A stretch of 64,000 nucleotides of DNA. Origin: Lutjanus erythropterus (Eukaryota; Chordata; Actinopteri; Lutjaniformes; Lutjanidae). The notes under the pieces were generated by a model. That model did not search any database. It was not told where the DNA came from and worked only from the letters and a program-made list of their open reading frames with translations. Position numbers and translations under genes: made by a program. Each line of letters begins with the position of its first letter. The first letter of the stretch is position 1. Shown one piece after another: positions 36,697 through 47,636 of the stretch. The stretch is from the NCBI GenBank assembly GCA_020091685.1, contig CM034607.1, forward strand, positions 13,692,884-13,756,883, in the 5' to 3' direction.

Positions 36697-38040
36697 AGAA
36701 CAGCTAATCCATTAATAAGAAGTCAAAATAAGAAGTCTAAATTAGCCTTACTCAACAGGAAAACATACACATCCATCCAAGGGCTTGTATTATTTCCTTT
36801 GAACGACACTGACATGGCATGTTGTGTAGCGGGAGTCCAACTGAGAGTGCATGAATGCACCTAACAACATAATAGCCTAAAACACAACAGTGGAGTGCAG
36901 CAGGGACTTTCACTTACCCCCAATTATTTTATATGAGTCAGCATTGAGAATAATAACAGAAAAGGTGTAGGCGCGTTCAGAAGCAATACTTTTGTGATCA
37001 CGGTCCTACATTATATGTCTAGGGCTATTCTAAAGGCCAGCTTCTGTATTATCCAGCGCTTGGGCCTGGAGTATGGTGAGGATAATATTATAAAAATAAC
37101 ATGCAGTATTAATGGATGTGGGCAGCAGGGTTTCCTATATCTAAGGTGGCTGTAAGTCAGGGCAGTAGAAGTTGCAGTATGATGTCAACACAGCACTTTT
37201 ACTTAAGTATAAAAATAGACAAAGCAGATACTCACAAATCCAACGGACTAATCCACGAGCAGTGCAGTCAGTAATGACAAGGCACTCAGTTTGGGTGAAC
37301 ACATTCCTATAGGCACACTCAGTGTTGTGACATTTTGACAAACAGCCTGCCAGAACTGGTCTGTCCACAGAGAGGGGACAGTAGCCAGCAGAAAGTGCTC
37401 AGAGGCAGCACTCTCCTCTGGGGATGAAATCTGCTCAACGTCCTGGAAGGCTGCACAACTTCAAGGACAAGCCTCCGTCTGAGCACAATGAGTATCCGGG
37501 CTGCTCCTGTCAAGCCCAACTTTCAGCATTGTTGTGGACAAATCCGTGACCCAAAATTAGACCGTTCTGTCGGGGAGAGCGCGTGGTAAGCTGATGAGGC
37601 AGTTATCAGGAAATGGACCAGAATTAGATTTTTTTTTTCATTGGAGCTGTAATTTTACATGAACTGCTAATCTCTTTGATGACCTGAATGTACTGTGAAC
37701 ATGTCTGTGTGTGTATACGAGGTAGAGTGAATACTTGACACTATTACTGATCTAATAATTATTTTCTATCTTTGTTTAAGTGAGACAATCAAATGACTTG
37801 CTGGTTGCCACAACAAAACATAACAGTAACAAAACACTCAGGTTAAACTGACATCTCAAGAATGTGATTTATTAAAAAAAAAAACATTCATTTGCAGAGT
37901 ATTTATTTACATTAACACTTTATCTGAAGGAGTGCGCATAAAACAAGACAAGTTTTAACATCTTCTGGATGTAGTCTGTTTTTCTGTTTGTTTGTTTTGT
38001 TTTTCAAAGTCTTAATCAACAACATTCTGAATTAAACACA
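36697..38040. other. anonymous non-coding DNA
   Basis: No gene recognised. 37320-37520 is less AT-rich, with a 66-codon minus-strand frame that shows no domain. A T-rich run occurs at 37980-38062. Confidence 0.4.
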
Positions 38041-38159
38041 CTGTTTGTTTTTTGTTTTTTTCCAGAGCTCTTGATGATGACGATGAAGTAGCTACAAGTG
38101 AGACATCTCACTTCCTTCCTCTATTTTGAAACGCACATGCGCAGTATTGATCGCCACTT

Positions 38160-38410
38160 TCCAGCACCATGCTAGCGTCGTCAGTATCTAGCTTAGTCTG
38201 GCTGAAATGGAGATCCTGGCCAGAACGGAACCATGACCGGATCCGCCTCCGAGACAGACGGTGGCCAGTTTGACAACAAGGAATACAGCACTGAGGTGTT
38301 TGTCTTGCTGGGTCTGGCTCCTGGCACCCCGGGGCTGAGTCTGCTACTTACACGGCTAACCAAGCTAACTAGCTAACGCCAGCTACAGATAACAGCAGAC
38401 AACAGTTAGC
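38160..38410. repeat. dispersed repeat family A, distant copy
   Basis: It contains GGTGGCCAGTTTGACAACAA (also near 56850 as GAGGCCAGTTTGACAACAGG), TGAGGTGTTTGTCTTGCTGG and a GCTAACTAGCTAACGCCAGC stretch, like the GTTAGC-rich parts at 35.0 and 57.6 kb. It is more GC-rich than the flanks and includes a CGCATGCG-type segment just upstream. Confidence 0.35.
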
Positions 38411-39299
38411 CTACTTTAGCAACATGTTAACTAGCTAACCACTATCTGTCCATCATTTAAGTCTGTAAGCTAAATGACCTTAGTACTGAACTCTGTCATC
38501 AAACTCACCTTATAACGTTTAATGACATCTTAAAGACAAGTCAAAATGGTAACACTTAAGTTGAAATTATTCACAACACTTTAACAAAAGAATCTCACAC
38601 TGTAATTAAATTCAGTGACAAGCCTACAATGTACTACTTCACTTGAGGTCAAGGAAAATATTCATGACACACTTATAATGGTCTCATGACAGCCAGTGTC
38701 AAAACCAACTACATATGACAGTATGATGTCATGTTAAAACAGAGTTAAACGGTTATAAGTTGTCAAGACATTTATGAAATGTTGTCAAAACAAGGAACAG
38801 CCATGAACATTCATAAGACTCCTTGATGTTCATGACAGGTGTCTTGACAGTGTAATAAGTCTTATGAACACAGCCTCAGCTAAAGTGTTTCCGTATTTAC
38901 TTCTCGTTAATTTAGCCATACGTTGTAGACAAGAACAATTCAGAGGTTTGATGATTTTCATGTGAAACCAACAAAGTGCGTCATTCCTTTTCAAAAAACT
39001 GCAAAGCCAGTTTAACAGCAGTTGTGATTTCAGGCTACATTTGAATATTTTTTCTGGCTCTGGAAAAATCAAATGTATAAAAAACCCTCTCATCAAACCA
39101 AGAGTTAATCTAAATATCAAAACAAGTTCTGATGAAACAGGAGAAAGTTGCTTTTTGACAGTCGAATCCCCATCTCACTCTCCCTCTTCTTGGTCCTCGT
39201 CGATGCAGATCATTCCTGCTGAGTGCAGATATTTGGGCTTGTTTGTTATGGTTGAAGTGTATCACTCACTGAGGCTCTGCCGCGCTGCATCGCATGAAT
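38411..39299. other. anonymous non-coding DNA
   Basis: 38670-38870 repeats the words TCATGACA and TTATAAG several times, which may mark an old repeat. Frames at 38830-39120 and 39041-39394 lie on opposite strands and overlap. Neither has a recognisable domain. Confidence 0.4.
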
Positions 39300-39540
39300 T
39301 AATGATGAATGCAAGAAGAGATAGAAAGAGGGAAAGAGAGAGGGCAGACAGCTGCAGAGGGGCGACAAAGATGGACGGGAAAAGAGAAACGTGAGTCGGA
39401 GATTAGTCAGAGACATTAGAAGAGGCTCATTTTGAGAGGTAAAATGAGAAAAAAGATTGGCTAGAGAATGAGACTGATAGAGAGGGAAAGAGAGGAAGAG
39501 AGGGAATGGGAGATAGTGAGAAAAAGAGAGGGAACAGCCA
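39300..39540. repeat. purine-rich GA tract
   Basis: About 240 bp dominated by GAGAGAAAGAGGG-like sequence, densest at 39313-39345 and 39475-39533. The overlapping Ser/Leu/Phe-rich minus-strand frame is a product of this bias. Such tracts can form triplex DNA. Confidence 0.75.
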
Positions 39541-39884
39541 CTCCGTAGATTAGACACACGGTCTTATCTTCCCTGGTTGTTTTGTGGTGGAATAATCATG
39601 GAATTCATTTGATTACAAGTGCCTCATTGAAAAACATGGGTTTTCATAAGTGCGCAGCCAAATGCTTCAATCACAACTGCATGGCATTTTGTAACTGGGG
39701 GTTTGTAATGAGGACTAAATTCACGTCCGGAAGATTCATCTCGTCTGACATAGTGCTGGGCAGTCTGACACTTTTTGGTGATTCGTTCTTTTGGAGTCAG
39801 GACCAGGAAATTAATCTTCTTTTTTTTTCTTCAGTGATGTTAGCAGCGATGGATATGTCAGCCTGACACCCATGCAGTTACTCC
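39541..39884. other. anonymous DNA
   Basis: A 94-codon plus-strand frame starts at 39582. It has no recognisable domain and no start context. Nothing else is seen. Confidence 0.35.
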
Positions 39885-40215
39885 AACATTTTCATCTAGA
39901 CCGAAATATCTCAACAACTATTGGATGGATTGCCAATTTTGTAGACATGTTCATGGACCCTACAGGTGGAATCCTAATGGCTGTGATGATCCCCCTCTAG
40001 TGCCACCATGAGGTTGGCAATGTTTTTGGTGAAATATCCCAACAACCACTGGATGGACTGCCATTAAATTTGGTGCTGATACCCAAGATTGCCAGAGAAT
40101 TCATTCCAATGACTATGTGATCCTCTGACTGACTGACTGTCTGAAATCTCTCAACATTGACTGAATGTATCAGGACAAAATTTTCTACAGACATTCATGA
40201 TTTCCAGATGTATAA
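39885..40215 (+). repeat. teleost repeat with three ~115-bp internal units
   Basis: Three related units follow each other, each starting with a form of AAATATCTCAACAACTATTGGATGGA (at about 39902, 40030 and 40141). Each continues to GCCA-AAATTT-GT and ACATTCATG. Between them lies CTCTAGTGCCACCATGAGGT. This is a very abundant fish interspersed repeat. The third unit is the most decayed. I cannot state its superfamily. Confidence 0.7.
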
Positions 40216-42254
40216 ATGTATCTCTTCATGAGATTTTCCATTTTGTTCTATGACATAAGATTCATCAGTGAATACCCTATTCATGAATTTTGAAGCCTTT
40301 CCTTTTAAAAAAAAAGAAAAAGACAGTTGCTAAGAAGTGGCGAAATGAGAATACGGTGGTTGATGCTGACATTTAACGTCATCACGGCAAACCTTGTGTC
40401 ACCTAGTGGGGGTGACACTGAGTCACGCGACCGCAGTGTCATCTGTTTACACCTAAATGTTAGCTTTTTACTTCTGGCAGGTGCAAATCAGAAAAGTGGT
40501 CTGTGAAGATTATCTTGCTGAACGAAACGCTTGCTGCAAAGGCTTTTTTCTGCACTTACCCAAAATAATGCAATAGAAAAATCCCATTGGCTTTTTATGA
40601 AGGAAAACATGAGCAATGAAAACTTCCGAGTTGGCTTACAAAAGTACATCATCCCTGCAGCACTCTTTCTTGTTTGGATTTGGCTGGCCTTCATAATGTG
40701 TGGGCCATTGGCAACGTTACATATTGTATTTTGTGTTGTTAAAGAATGCTGTCAGAGAATACTGATTTTATTATTGCAATGATTAACGAAAGTCGGTGTA
40801 GATCAGAGGGTGTACATTTTGTTAGCTGCTCACATCTGTGAGTGTCAGTAAACATCTGTGTGGCACCCAAAGTTGATGAACTTGTGGATTGCATTTGGAG
40901 TGGGAATCTCTTGGCAACCCACGATTCAATTTGATTCTGATTCAGAGAGCTAAGATGTGATTATGAAACCATCACAGATACATCTTGATGCATTAAAATT
41001 TAAGTTTTGGTTTTTTTTATCAGCGTGACTCTTGCTACTTTTAAAACACAGCGTATTTATAATAAACACTACTTAGTTTAGTTAGACACAACTTGTATAC
41101 AGTGTGGCTCTTGATCAGGTACTTTTTTCCTTCAATTCCACAGAAGTGAAAATACTTGCAGAGAGCTACCATGTGATTGTAAAACCATCACGGATGCATT
41201 GTGTAAGCTTGTAAGCCATGGGGTGCCAGTCAAATTGTATCCATCTACAGTCTGAATCACAATGCATATAAGAATAGATTTTTCCCCCCGTCCACAGATC
41301 ATATACACCTACATGTGCTGACTGTGTATGTGCTCAATTAGGAGGTCACCATTTCCATTTCTAGTCATGTGCACTAGAAATCAAAATATGGAACACATTA
41401 CTCCTTTTGTAGCCTGTACAGAAGCACACACACTTACATTTTAGAGCATCACAGGGCTTTTCAGAAATATTTACACTCATTTTTATATTACTTGATATTA
41501 CTTTTCTAGTAATGATGAGTGGAGCATTATTCATTTTGCAAAAGTGTTTGTCATTAAATAAAATACGTAAAACAAAGGTACAAAAGTTGCACTAGAGCTT
41601 TCCTAATGCTGCATATACCTATGGTCTTGAGCTAAATGTAAAGATTGGTTACACTAATATGCAATAAAAGTAAGTACCAGTCAAGTGCTGCCAAACACCT
41701 TCAGAGATACCTGAGCAGAGTAGTAATTCCAGCAGTCAGTGCCACTGTCATGTTGACCATTCAGTGGATTCAGTAGCTCTTTCTTGAGAATTCTTTCTCA
41801 ATCTGACGGTGTATGTCCACATATACTGAAGCACACAGGTAAGGTTGTCACAATACCACATTTAGTGTTGTTTAATTACCACAATACCCAACTGATTCAT
41901 GAAACGTGACTATGTTCTCACCCCTTCCCATTACTGTGGCTGCTTCACAGAAAAGTCAAGATTTCCTGTCTTACTTTTCAAAGAGGTAAAAACCATCAGC
42001 CTCCAGTTAGTGCCTGATCTTTCTTCCTGTTCAAGTAATATTGTCTCTTTCAGCAATTTTGAGCAATTTTCTCCTCTAATACTTGTGGAATTCATTTCTC
42101 ACATTAAATCATCTACCTTTTCCTTGAGCACAATTCTGCGAACTCTTTCACTTCACACATTCAGCAGTGACAAAACACATTAACGTCACCATTCTGTGAT
42201 GTAGATGTGCCAGATTTAGCCAACTGTTGAGCAGATTGATGTTGGAAAAAATAT
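40216..42254. other. mostly anonymous non-coding DNA
   Basis: No gene recognised. 40970-41230 holds two loosely similar segments with AAACCATCAC-GATGCAT (about 40967 and 41183), each after AGAGAGCTA, which suggests a small duplication. 41845-41900 begins AGGTTGTCACAATACCACAT, like the end of a fish repeat. Confidence 0.4.
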
Positions 42255-43175
42255 AAAACACTCCATGCAGAAAGAATAAGATCGAAGATTAGATTTGTGT
42301 TGGTATTTAATGAGAGAGAAACTCAAGTAAAGCTCGAGGAGCTCTCTGAAGAAAATATGGATCTTCACAAACAGGTGCAGAAAATGAAAACTCATCTCCA
42401 GAGAGCAGAGGAACACTGTTCCCTGCAGGAAGAGAAGATCACCAAGCTCTTCACCAACCTGGAATCAGAGACCAAAGACAGCGAGAAACTCTGGGACCAG
42501 GTTGTGTATTTGACAAATGACCTCCACAATAAAAGGAGCCGTAGAGAAAAGCAGACAGATCTTTTGCAGAAAGAAAGAGACAAAAGCCACAAACTGTACA
42601 CTCTGAAGGTCCATCTTGAACAACTGGAAAGATTGCAAAACCATTTGGCTGAGCAGAAGAGTTGGGAAGAGAAGATCACTGCTACATACAATGAGATCCT
42701 CCAGGCATACCATGTTATCTATAATGCATAAAACAAGAAGCAGCAAAACACTGACACTGAGGGAGAAAAATAGAGCAATGACACCCTTCAGCTCCAACTC
42801 CAGACACAAACAGGCCGACAAGATGTCAGAGCACAAGAAGCCGACACAGACTAAGATGTGAGAGCAGGACACCTCCTGTCAGGCAATGGAGCAGATGACC
42901 AAACTCATGCAACAAGAGGCCTCTGAGAGGGAGAAGTTTCTGTGCATGGAGTTGAAAGAACTGAAAATTTAACCCCATGAACAGACCTCAAAAAGACCTC
43001 ACTGAGCTAGCTGCTCATCTCAAGGCTGAGGAAGAGGCCAATCAGGTCTTCCATACAGAAAATGACCTACTCATCAAAAACCTGAAGGACGAGGTGCACC
43101 AGCTCCAGGCGTCCACACAGAAACTGAGCAGTTCATCAAAAAGTTGGAGGACCAGAACTTGTGACATTCCGGGAT
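42255..43175 (+). pseudogene. intronless, decayed coiled-coil protein pseudogene
   Basis: The longest natural-looking frame in the window is 42297-42731. It is rich in Glu, Lys, Leu and Gln with heptad-type spacing, for example KLEELSEENMDLHKQVQKMK, LEQLERLQNHLAEQ and KEERD-like stretches, so the whole 144 residues would form a coiled coil. Coding resemblance continues past its stop in other frames. EQMTKLMQQEASEREKFLCM lies at about 42889-42950, and DLTELAAHLKAEEEANQVF then LLIKNLKDEVHQLQAS at 42992-43125. At least one frameshift and several stops lie between. No splice sites interrupt about 900 bp, so it is either a retrocopy or a decayed large exon. The KLEE-x-x-x-EN-x-DL segment recalls synaptonemal complex protein 1 (SYCP1), but the likeness is weak and other long coiled-coil proteins fit as well. 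Confidence 0.55.
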
Positions 43176-43252
43176 TTTGGTAAAAAAATAAATGAATAAA
43201 TAAAACAACTTGTGTCCACATCCATCAGTGATACCCGAGAGCACTCTTTCAG

Positions 43253-43514
43253 TCTGAGTGGCTGTAACAGGCCATAGGACTTGATGCATTTAATAATTTA
43301 TCTACTCCATTTTTCCCAAGGAATATGTCCATTTTTATCCCTGTATCTAATGCTCCTCATGCTTTCATCAAAGTCATTTTAGGCATCACAAAACATGATC
43401 CAAAAAGCACTTTTTGACTGAAGCTATCAGTTCTAAAGAAAGGTCAAAAAAGCCCAAAATATGATTTAAAAAATAATGAATAAAATATTCCAATCTGAGT
43501 GGCTGTAACAGGCC
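43253..43514 (+). repeat. 21-bp direct repeats 241 bp apart
   Basis: TCTGAGTGGCTGTAACAGGCC occurs exactly at 43253-43273 and 43494-43514. The intervening AT-rich DNA shows no element ends. The pair could come from a local duplication or frame an old insertion next to the coiled-coil pseudogene. Confidence 0.8.
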
Positions 43515-43810
43515 GTAAGATGGCATGGTGGCTCAGTCTCACAGACAGACCTAAACTTAAAGGTTGTGTTTATTCTGTGTGATGCCTCCTCCCCATGTCT
43601 GTGTGGGTTTTCTCCCACACTCCACAGACATGATGGTCAATTGGACACTCAAAAAAGCCCAAATTAAAAATTTGACCCCAAATTAAGATAAAAAGTATGG
43701 GCTGAACATGCAGCCCATGTACTGAGGCTCTCAGTTGAACCTGCTCCTCCACGTCTGTATAGTTTCCGCCGAGTACTTTGGTTTCCTCCCACACGCTCCA
43801 AAGATATTGA
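43515..43810 (+). mobile_element. tandem SINE-like fragments
   Basis: The first copy has a tRNA-like head word GGCATGGTGGCTCAGT at about 43523. It then jumps to CCATGTCTGTGTGGGTTTTC and TCCCACACTCCACAGACATG. A second body piece follows at 43735-43812 with TCCACGTCTGTATAGTTTCC, then TTTGGTTTCCTCCCACACGC and TCCAAAGATATTG. These match the common fish repeat body also seen at 6744-6960. The bodies are truncated and the head is partly deleted. Confidence 0.6.
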
Positions 43811-44116
43811 AGACTTGAAATATCTCAAAAGAAAATAAATATCAATTAAAAGAGTTAAATGTAAAATTGCTGCCTTACTTGTATTTTGTAGTAGTTACAG
43901 TTGTTTATTGTTAAGACAGCTATCACAGTCACTGGTTGTCATTTGTCCTATTGACTGGTTGTTCAGGTTGCTCAGTGTCAAGAAGATGGGTCTTAACATG
44001 AGCCTGTCAAAGGGAAGACACCAAGGGAGAAAGAGAGAGGACAACTGTTATCCTGTTTTTGATTTCATCCTCTAACTCTTGGCAAGGAAGTGACAAAGCG
44101 ACCCAACAGTAGTAAT

Positions 44117-44863
44117 GTTAACATTAGGGATGCACCGATACAGGTACCAGTACTCATCCGATACCCCACACCCCATACCACATCACAAAAAGTAGTCGCT
44201 TGACACAAACAAACATCTAAAGATCCGCCAGGATGCAGAGTTCAAGGCGTTTGCTGATGCTTACCCTCTTTTTTTTTTTGGCTGCATCGTCATCATCAGC
44301 GAGGAACTCGCTGTCATCAACATCATCCACTAATGACCACAGCGACTCTGGAAACTGTCCATAAAATTCCATTAAAGTCCATGTAAAACTGAAATAAATG
44401 CACAGAGAGCACCTGTAGACTGCAGCCAGCCGCTGTCCAGTAAGTCCTGGTGAGCGTAAACTAGTTGATGCCTCTGCAAATTAATCCGACGACGAAGGAA
44501 AAACACCACCGCCTCTTTCTTTGTAATAAGTTGCTCTTTGTGTACTTATTCTTCACCAAAACAGCCTGACAGCACAGTACACCAACTTCACTCTTTGGGT
44601 TCACAGCAGGGTAAACAAAACTGTTGCACACATGGCACCAAACTCATACCTGTCCCCCCTAAACAATAGCAGGTAGGAACTAATTAGCTCTTAGACAAGA
44701 GAGACATGAAGAGGAAACTTAAATACTACACATGTAAATGTTAAATTAAAATACTAGTTAAAATGCTGCAAATGATAATGAAATAATTATCATATATAAC
44801 ACCATTTATAATAGTAAACTTAATTCTGAAAAAAAGTGGTATCACTGCATCCCTAGTTAACAT
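44117..44863 (-). mobile_element. 731-bp hAT element with perfect 8-bp target duplication
   Basis: The element spans 44125-44855. It is bounded by TAGGGATGCACCGATAC on the left and, read as reverse complement, TAGGGATGCAGTGATACC on the right. The terminal repeat is thus about 17 bp with two mismatches. The flanking octamer GTTAACAT is identical at 44117-44124 and 44856-44863. The TAGGGATGCACCGAT end is typical of a large fish hAT group. The element is far too short for a transposase, but keeps a small open frame on the minus strand (44217-44372). The perfect duplication suggests a relatively recent insertion. Confidence 0.9.
44217..44372 (-). CDS. 51-codon exon-like frame inside the hAT element
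   Basis: From the ATG at 44372 the frame reads MEFYGQFPESLW, then SLVDDVDDSEFLADDDDAA and KKKKR. It is a short amphipathic start, a strongly acidic stretch and a basic cluster like a nuclear localisation signal. After 36 codons AGAGG is followed by GTAAGC at 44264, a good splice donor. Upstream, TTTATTTCAG at about 44389 looks like an acceptor. If unspliced, the frame ends after 51 codons. I do not know a protein with this sequence. It may be the surviving exon of the parent element's transposase or a captured exon. Whether it is transcribed cannot be judged. Confidence 0.3.
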   Translation of the reverse strand: MEFYGQFPESLWSLVDDVDDSEFLADDDDAAKKKKRVSISKRLELCILADL

Positions 44864-46262
44864 GCATAAGTTTCTTGCAGTTTGCCTAGAAAAAATATGA
44901 CACCCAAGAGTGACAACAAACTGATACAAAACAAAGAAACACAAGGATAAATAGACAAGCCACTAATCAGGTACAGGTGGAACAGACACATGAGCAAGGA
45001 CCTAGGGTACATCCCAGGTCTCTTAATTGTTGTTTCCTCACTCCTTGTTCAAAACAGTCTCTTATTGTGGCTCGGAGGGGCGAGGATCAATGATCGAGGA
45101 GTGATGAGCAAGGAGCAAGGATCTCAGAGTGATCTTGGAGGGGCAATGAGTGAGGATACACAAGAGCTGCCTTCATGGAAGTATTTTAACCAACCGACAC
45201 ACTCCTTTATTCACTGATTGGACACTGTAGCTGATCAGCTGTGACACTCAGGTTTCAGTTAATCTGCAGATCTGGTGCTCAGTTCAAAAAAATTAACTTT
45301 ATAATAAATAACGGATGAGTCAAGGGTGGAAGCTTCTGTTCCCCCAGGACAGAAGCGTTGCACAATTGCGCACTTGGCACAGGGGCTGTGCGCAGGGAAA
45401 CGTCTGTGGCAGCTTCTCTAATCATTAAAGTAAATCACACTTAGACTTATATACAACACACTGGGAAGAAATCACCTGGAGACTCTGTTCTTCTGTCGAG
45501 GTGATGATTTATGTGCACAGGAGGATTCAGATGAACTGCTAAGAACTAAAAATCACCATCAAACAGCCTTCTTCATTTAAAAGAGACGGTTTTCTTTTCA
45601 TGATTTCCCCCCTTATTTTTGTTTAAAATTATTATTTTAACTAAAGTCAGAGAGACTTTGTCAGTGACAAACCGCTTTTACACTTTTTTCACTTATTGTC
45701 ATTTCATTCAGTCACATGTGAGGCTGGTCATTCTAATTCACAATCAGAATATCAATAAAAACAGGTGCGAATAATGAATGAATATAAACGCGTTCTGCAT
45801 CTGATCAGGACACAGTCACAGTATAAATGCAGAATGCAGGTTGTCTTTTATGTGCAGGTGTTTGTTGAAGAGGTAACAGGCTGCTGCTCTGACTCTAATG
45901 AGATGAGTCTTTATTAATATTAAAACAGTGCACGTGTGCAGACACAAACTCCATCAGAAGTCTGTACAGCTGTTAAATCCAAATGACAGCTGATCCAGCT
46001 GTGACGGGCTGCCATCGTCATCCCAAAGCTTGCTGCCATCATCACTGCAAATTTTATTTTGAAGGGTCAATCTTCTGTTGAGATCAGCACAATCTTTTAA
46101 CACACCAAATGATCAGCGCTGTCACACACAAGTCAGGAAGACAGCTTCTGATTGGCTGATAAGTCAACTCAATCCAAAGCATTTTGGGGTTGCCTGTGGC
46201 AGCCAACAACATGCTAAAAACAACAACTGTTTTCAAGGTGGAAAAAAATTGATAAATAACCA
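44864..46262. other. non-coding DNA with a possible repeat at 45005-45300
   Basis: 45005-45180 contains TCTCTTAATTGTTGTTTCCT, CACTCCTTGTTCAAAACAG and a GAGCAAGGAGCAAGGATC run of imperfect 7- to 8-mers. The following ACTGATTGGACACTGTAGCT and CAGGTTTCAGTTAATCTGC have the feel of a dispersed repeat. Ends could not be fixed. The frames at 44990-45217 and 46078-46338 have no domains. Confidence 0.35.
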
Positions 46263-46901
46263 CAGTGGCTTAGGGGTGTGCGATATGACGATATTAGATC
46301 GTGAAGGATTAGAACGTGTAGACGATCTGCCAAAGTGAGGAGATCGTATGGATCGTTCAGGGGTCCCTAACAGGCGGACCCACACGCCGTCCTATACGGA
46401 CCCGGACCTATAACCAATAAATGATTAAGAGATTTTAAATTTTGACGGGACGCTTCTATTTTAACTGGCGCAACTTTCTAGTCTTTCCGGCGCTGGTTTA
46501 GCTGATCAGGAAACACACAGACCAACTGCAGAGAGGCTGCGTGTGGAGGAGACTGTTGTTAATGACGGAGTTTATTACAACAGAAACTAACGTGATGGTT
46601 AATGACATCGACACCAACCAGATGCACTTATAAAATTAAACAATTGTCTATACGTAAAACAGGAGAGTCTTCTCACAGCAGAGTGAACAGGTGAGGGAGG
46701 TGAGGAGGGCAGACTGATCACTAATCAATCGCGGATGCCGTCGTCCTCTCGGACTAATTAAAAAACATAAAAATGCCAAAGTTGGTGACAAACCAAACCT
46801 GGGTGTCCACACAAATAAAGTCTTTGTGTGAAATACTGCAGAGTGTAACATCGTGCTGTTTAAAGACAGTCTGCTGTCATTAGTTTGACAGAGACAGAGG
46901 G

Positions 46902-47016
46902 TCGTGTCTAGAAGGGAACCCTAGACCTGCGAAAGGTAGAAATATTTTAGTAGAAATAACGGACACAAATCTCGCGAGAGTAATAATAATAATAAAGAGT
47001 TACCTTCTAGACACGA
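46902..47016. repeat. 14-bp inverted repeat enclosing 87 bp
   Basis: TCGTGTCTAGAAGG at 46902-46915 is the exact reverse complement of CCTTCTAGACACGA at 47003-47016. A TAA run and CTCGCGAGAG, itself a 10-bp palindrome at 46972-46981, lie between. It sits inside the outer hAT element and could be part of that element's subterminal structure. Confidence 0.75.
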
Positions 47017-47636
47017 GCGAAAAAGGTGCGCAGCTCCAAAAATAGAAAATCATGTCGCGGTGCCAATGTTTTTAATGTGGCGGGCCGCCATAAATAAAAC
47101 ACTATTCACTGATCCACAGAGAGTCACTGAAACACTGATCACTGACCTGCTGTGATGGAAAAAATACTCAGATTCTTTACTTAGGTATTTTTACATTGTG
47201 GTATTAGTGTTTTTACTTAATTACAATTTAAAAACCTTGCATGTTATTGTTTCCTTTTTTGAAAAATCAACATTTTTATTGCTGTTGTTGTACTTTAATG
47301 GTATTCTTGTTGGTATTTTTTGATGACTAAATACAGAGCTCGGTAAAGTTGGAAAGATATTCACAGATTCGGACTTCCGGCATCAATAACTCATTAGTGA
47401 TACGTTGTCAAAACATAACGCAGGCCTCTTTCCATCGTAAGGTAGACAATGTGCTACAAGCCAGTTTTATCAAAAGTAGCTGTCTTTCAAGTTGCAGAAA
47501 TAAAATTGGTGTCTATGAGCAGCATGCTGTGAGACGAGTGGATAGGGACCTCCAAATTGCAAAACCGCTTACAGCGAAGAGAACACTCACAGATATTCAA
47601 TAACTTCACTCTTAGACAATGTAGTGTCACCAAAAT

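Noticed and set aside
39362-39557. Ser/Leu/Phe-rich minus-strand protein
   Set aside because: It is the translation of a purine-rich GA tract.
47349-47603. 84-codon frame in the left arm of the inner element, partly repeated on the other strand in the right arm
   Set aside because: The apparent conservation (VRRVDRD, QIA) follows from the inverted repeat itself. Small indels between the arms break the frame in the right arm.
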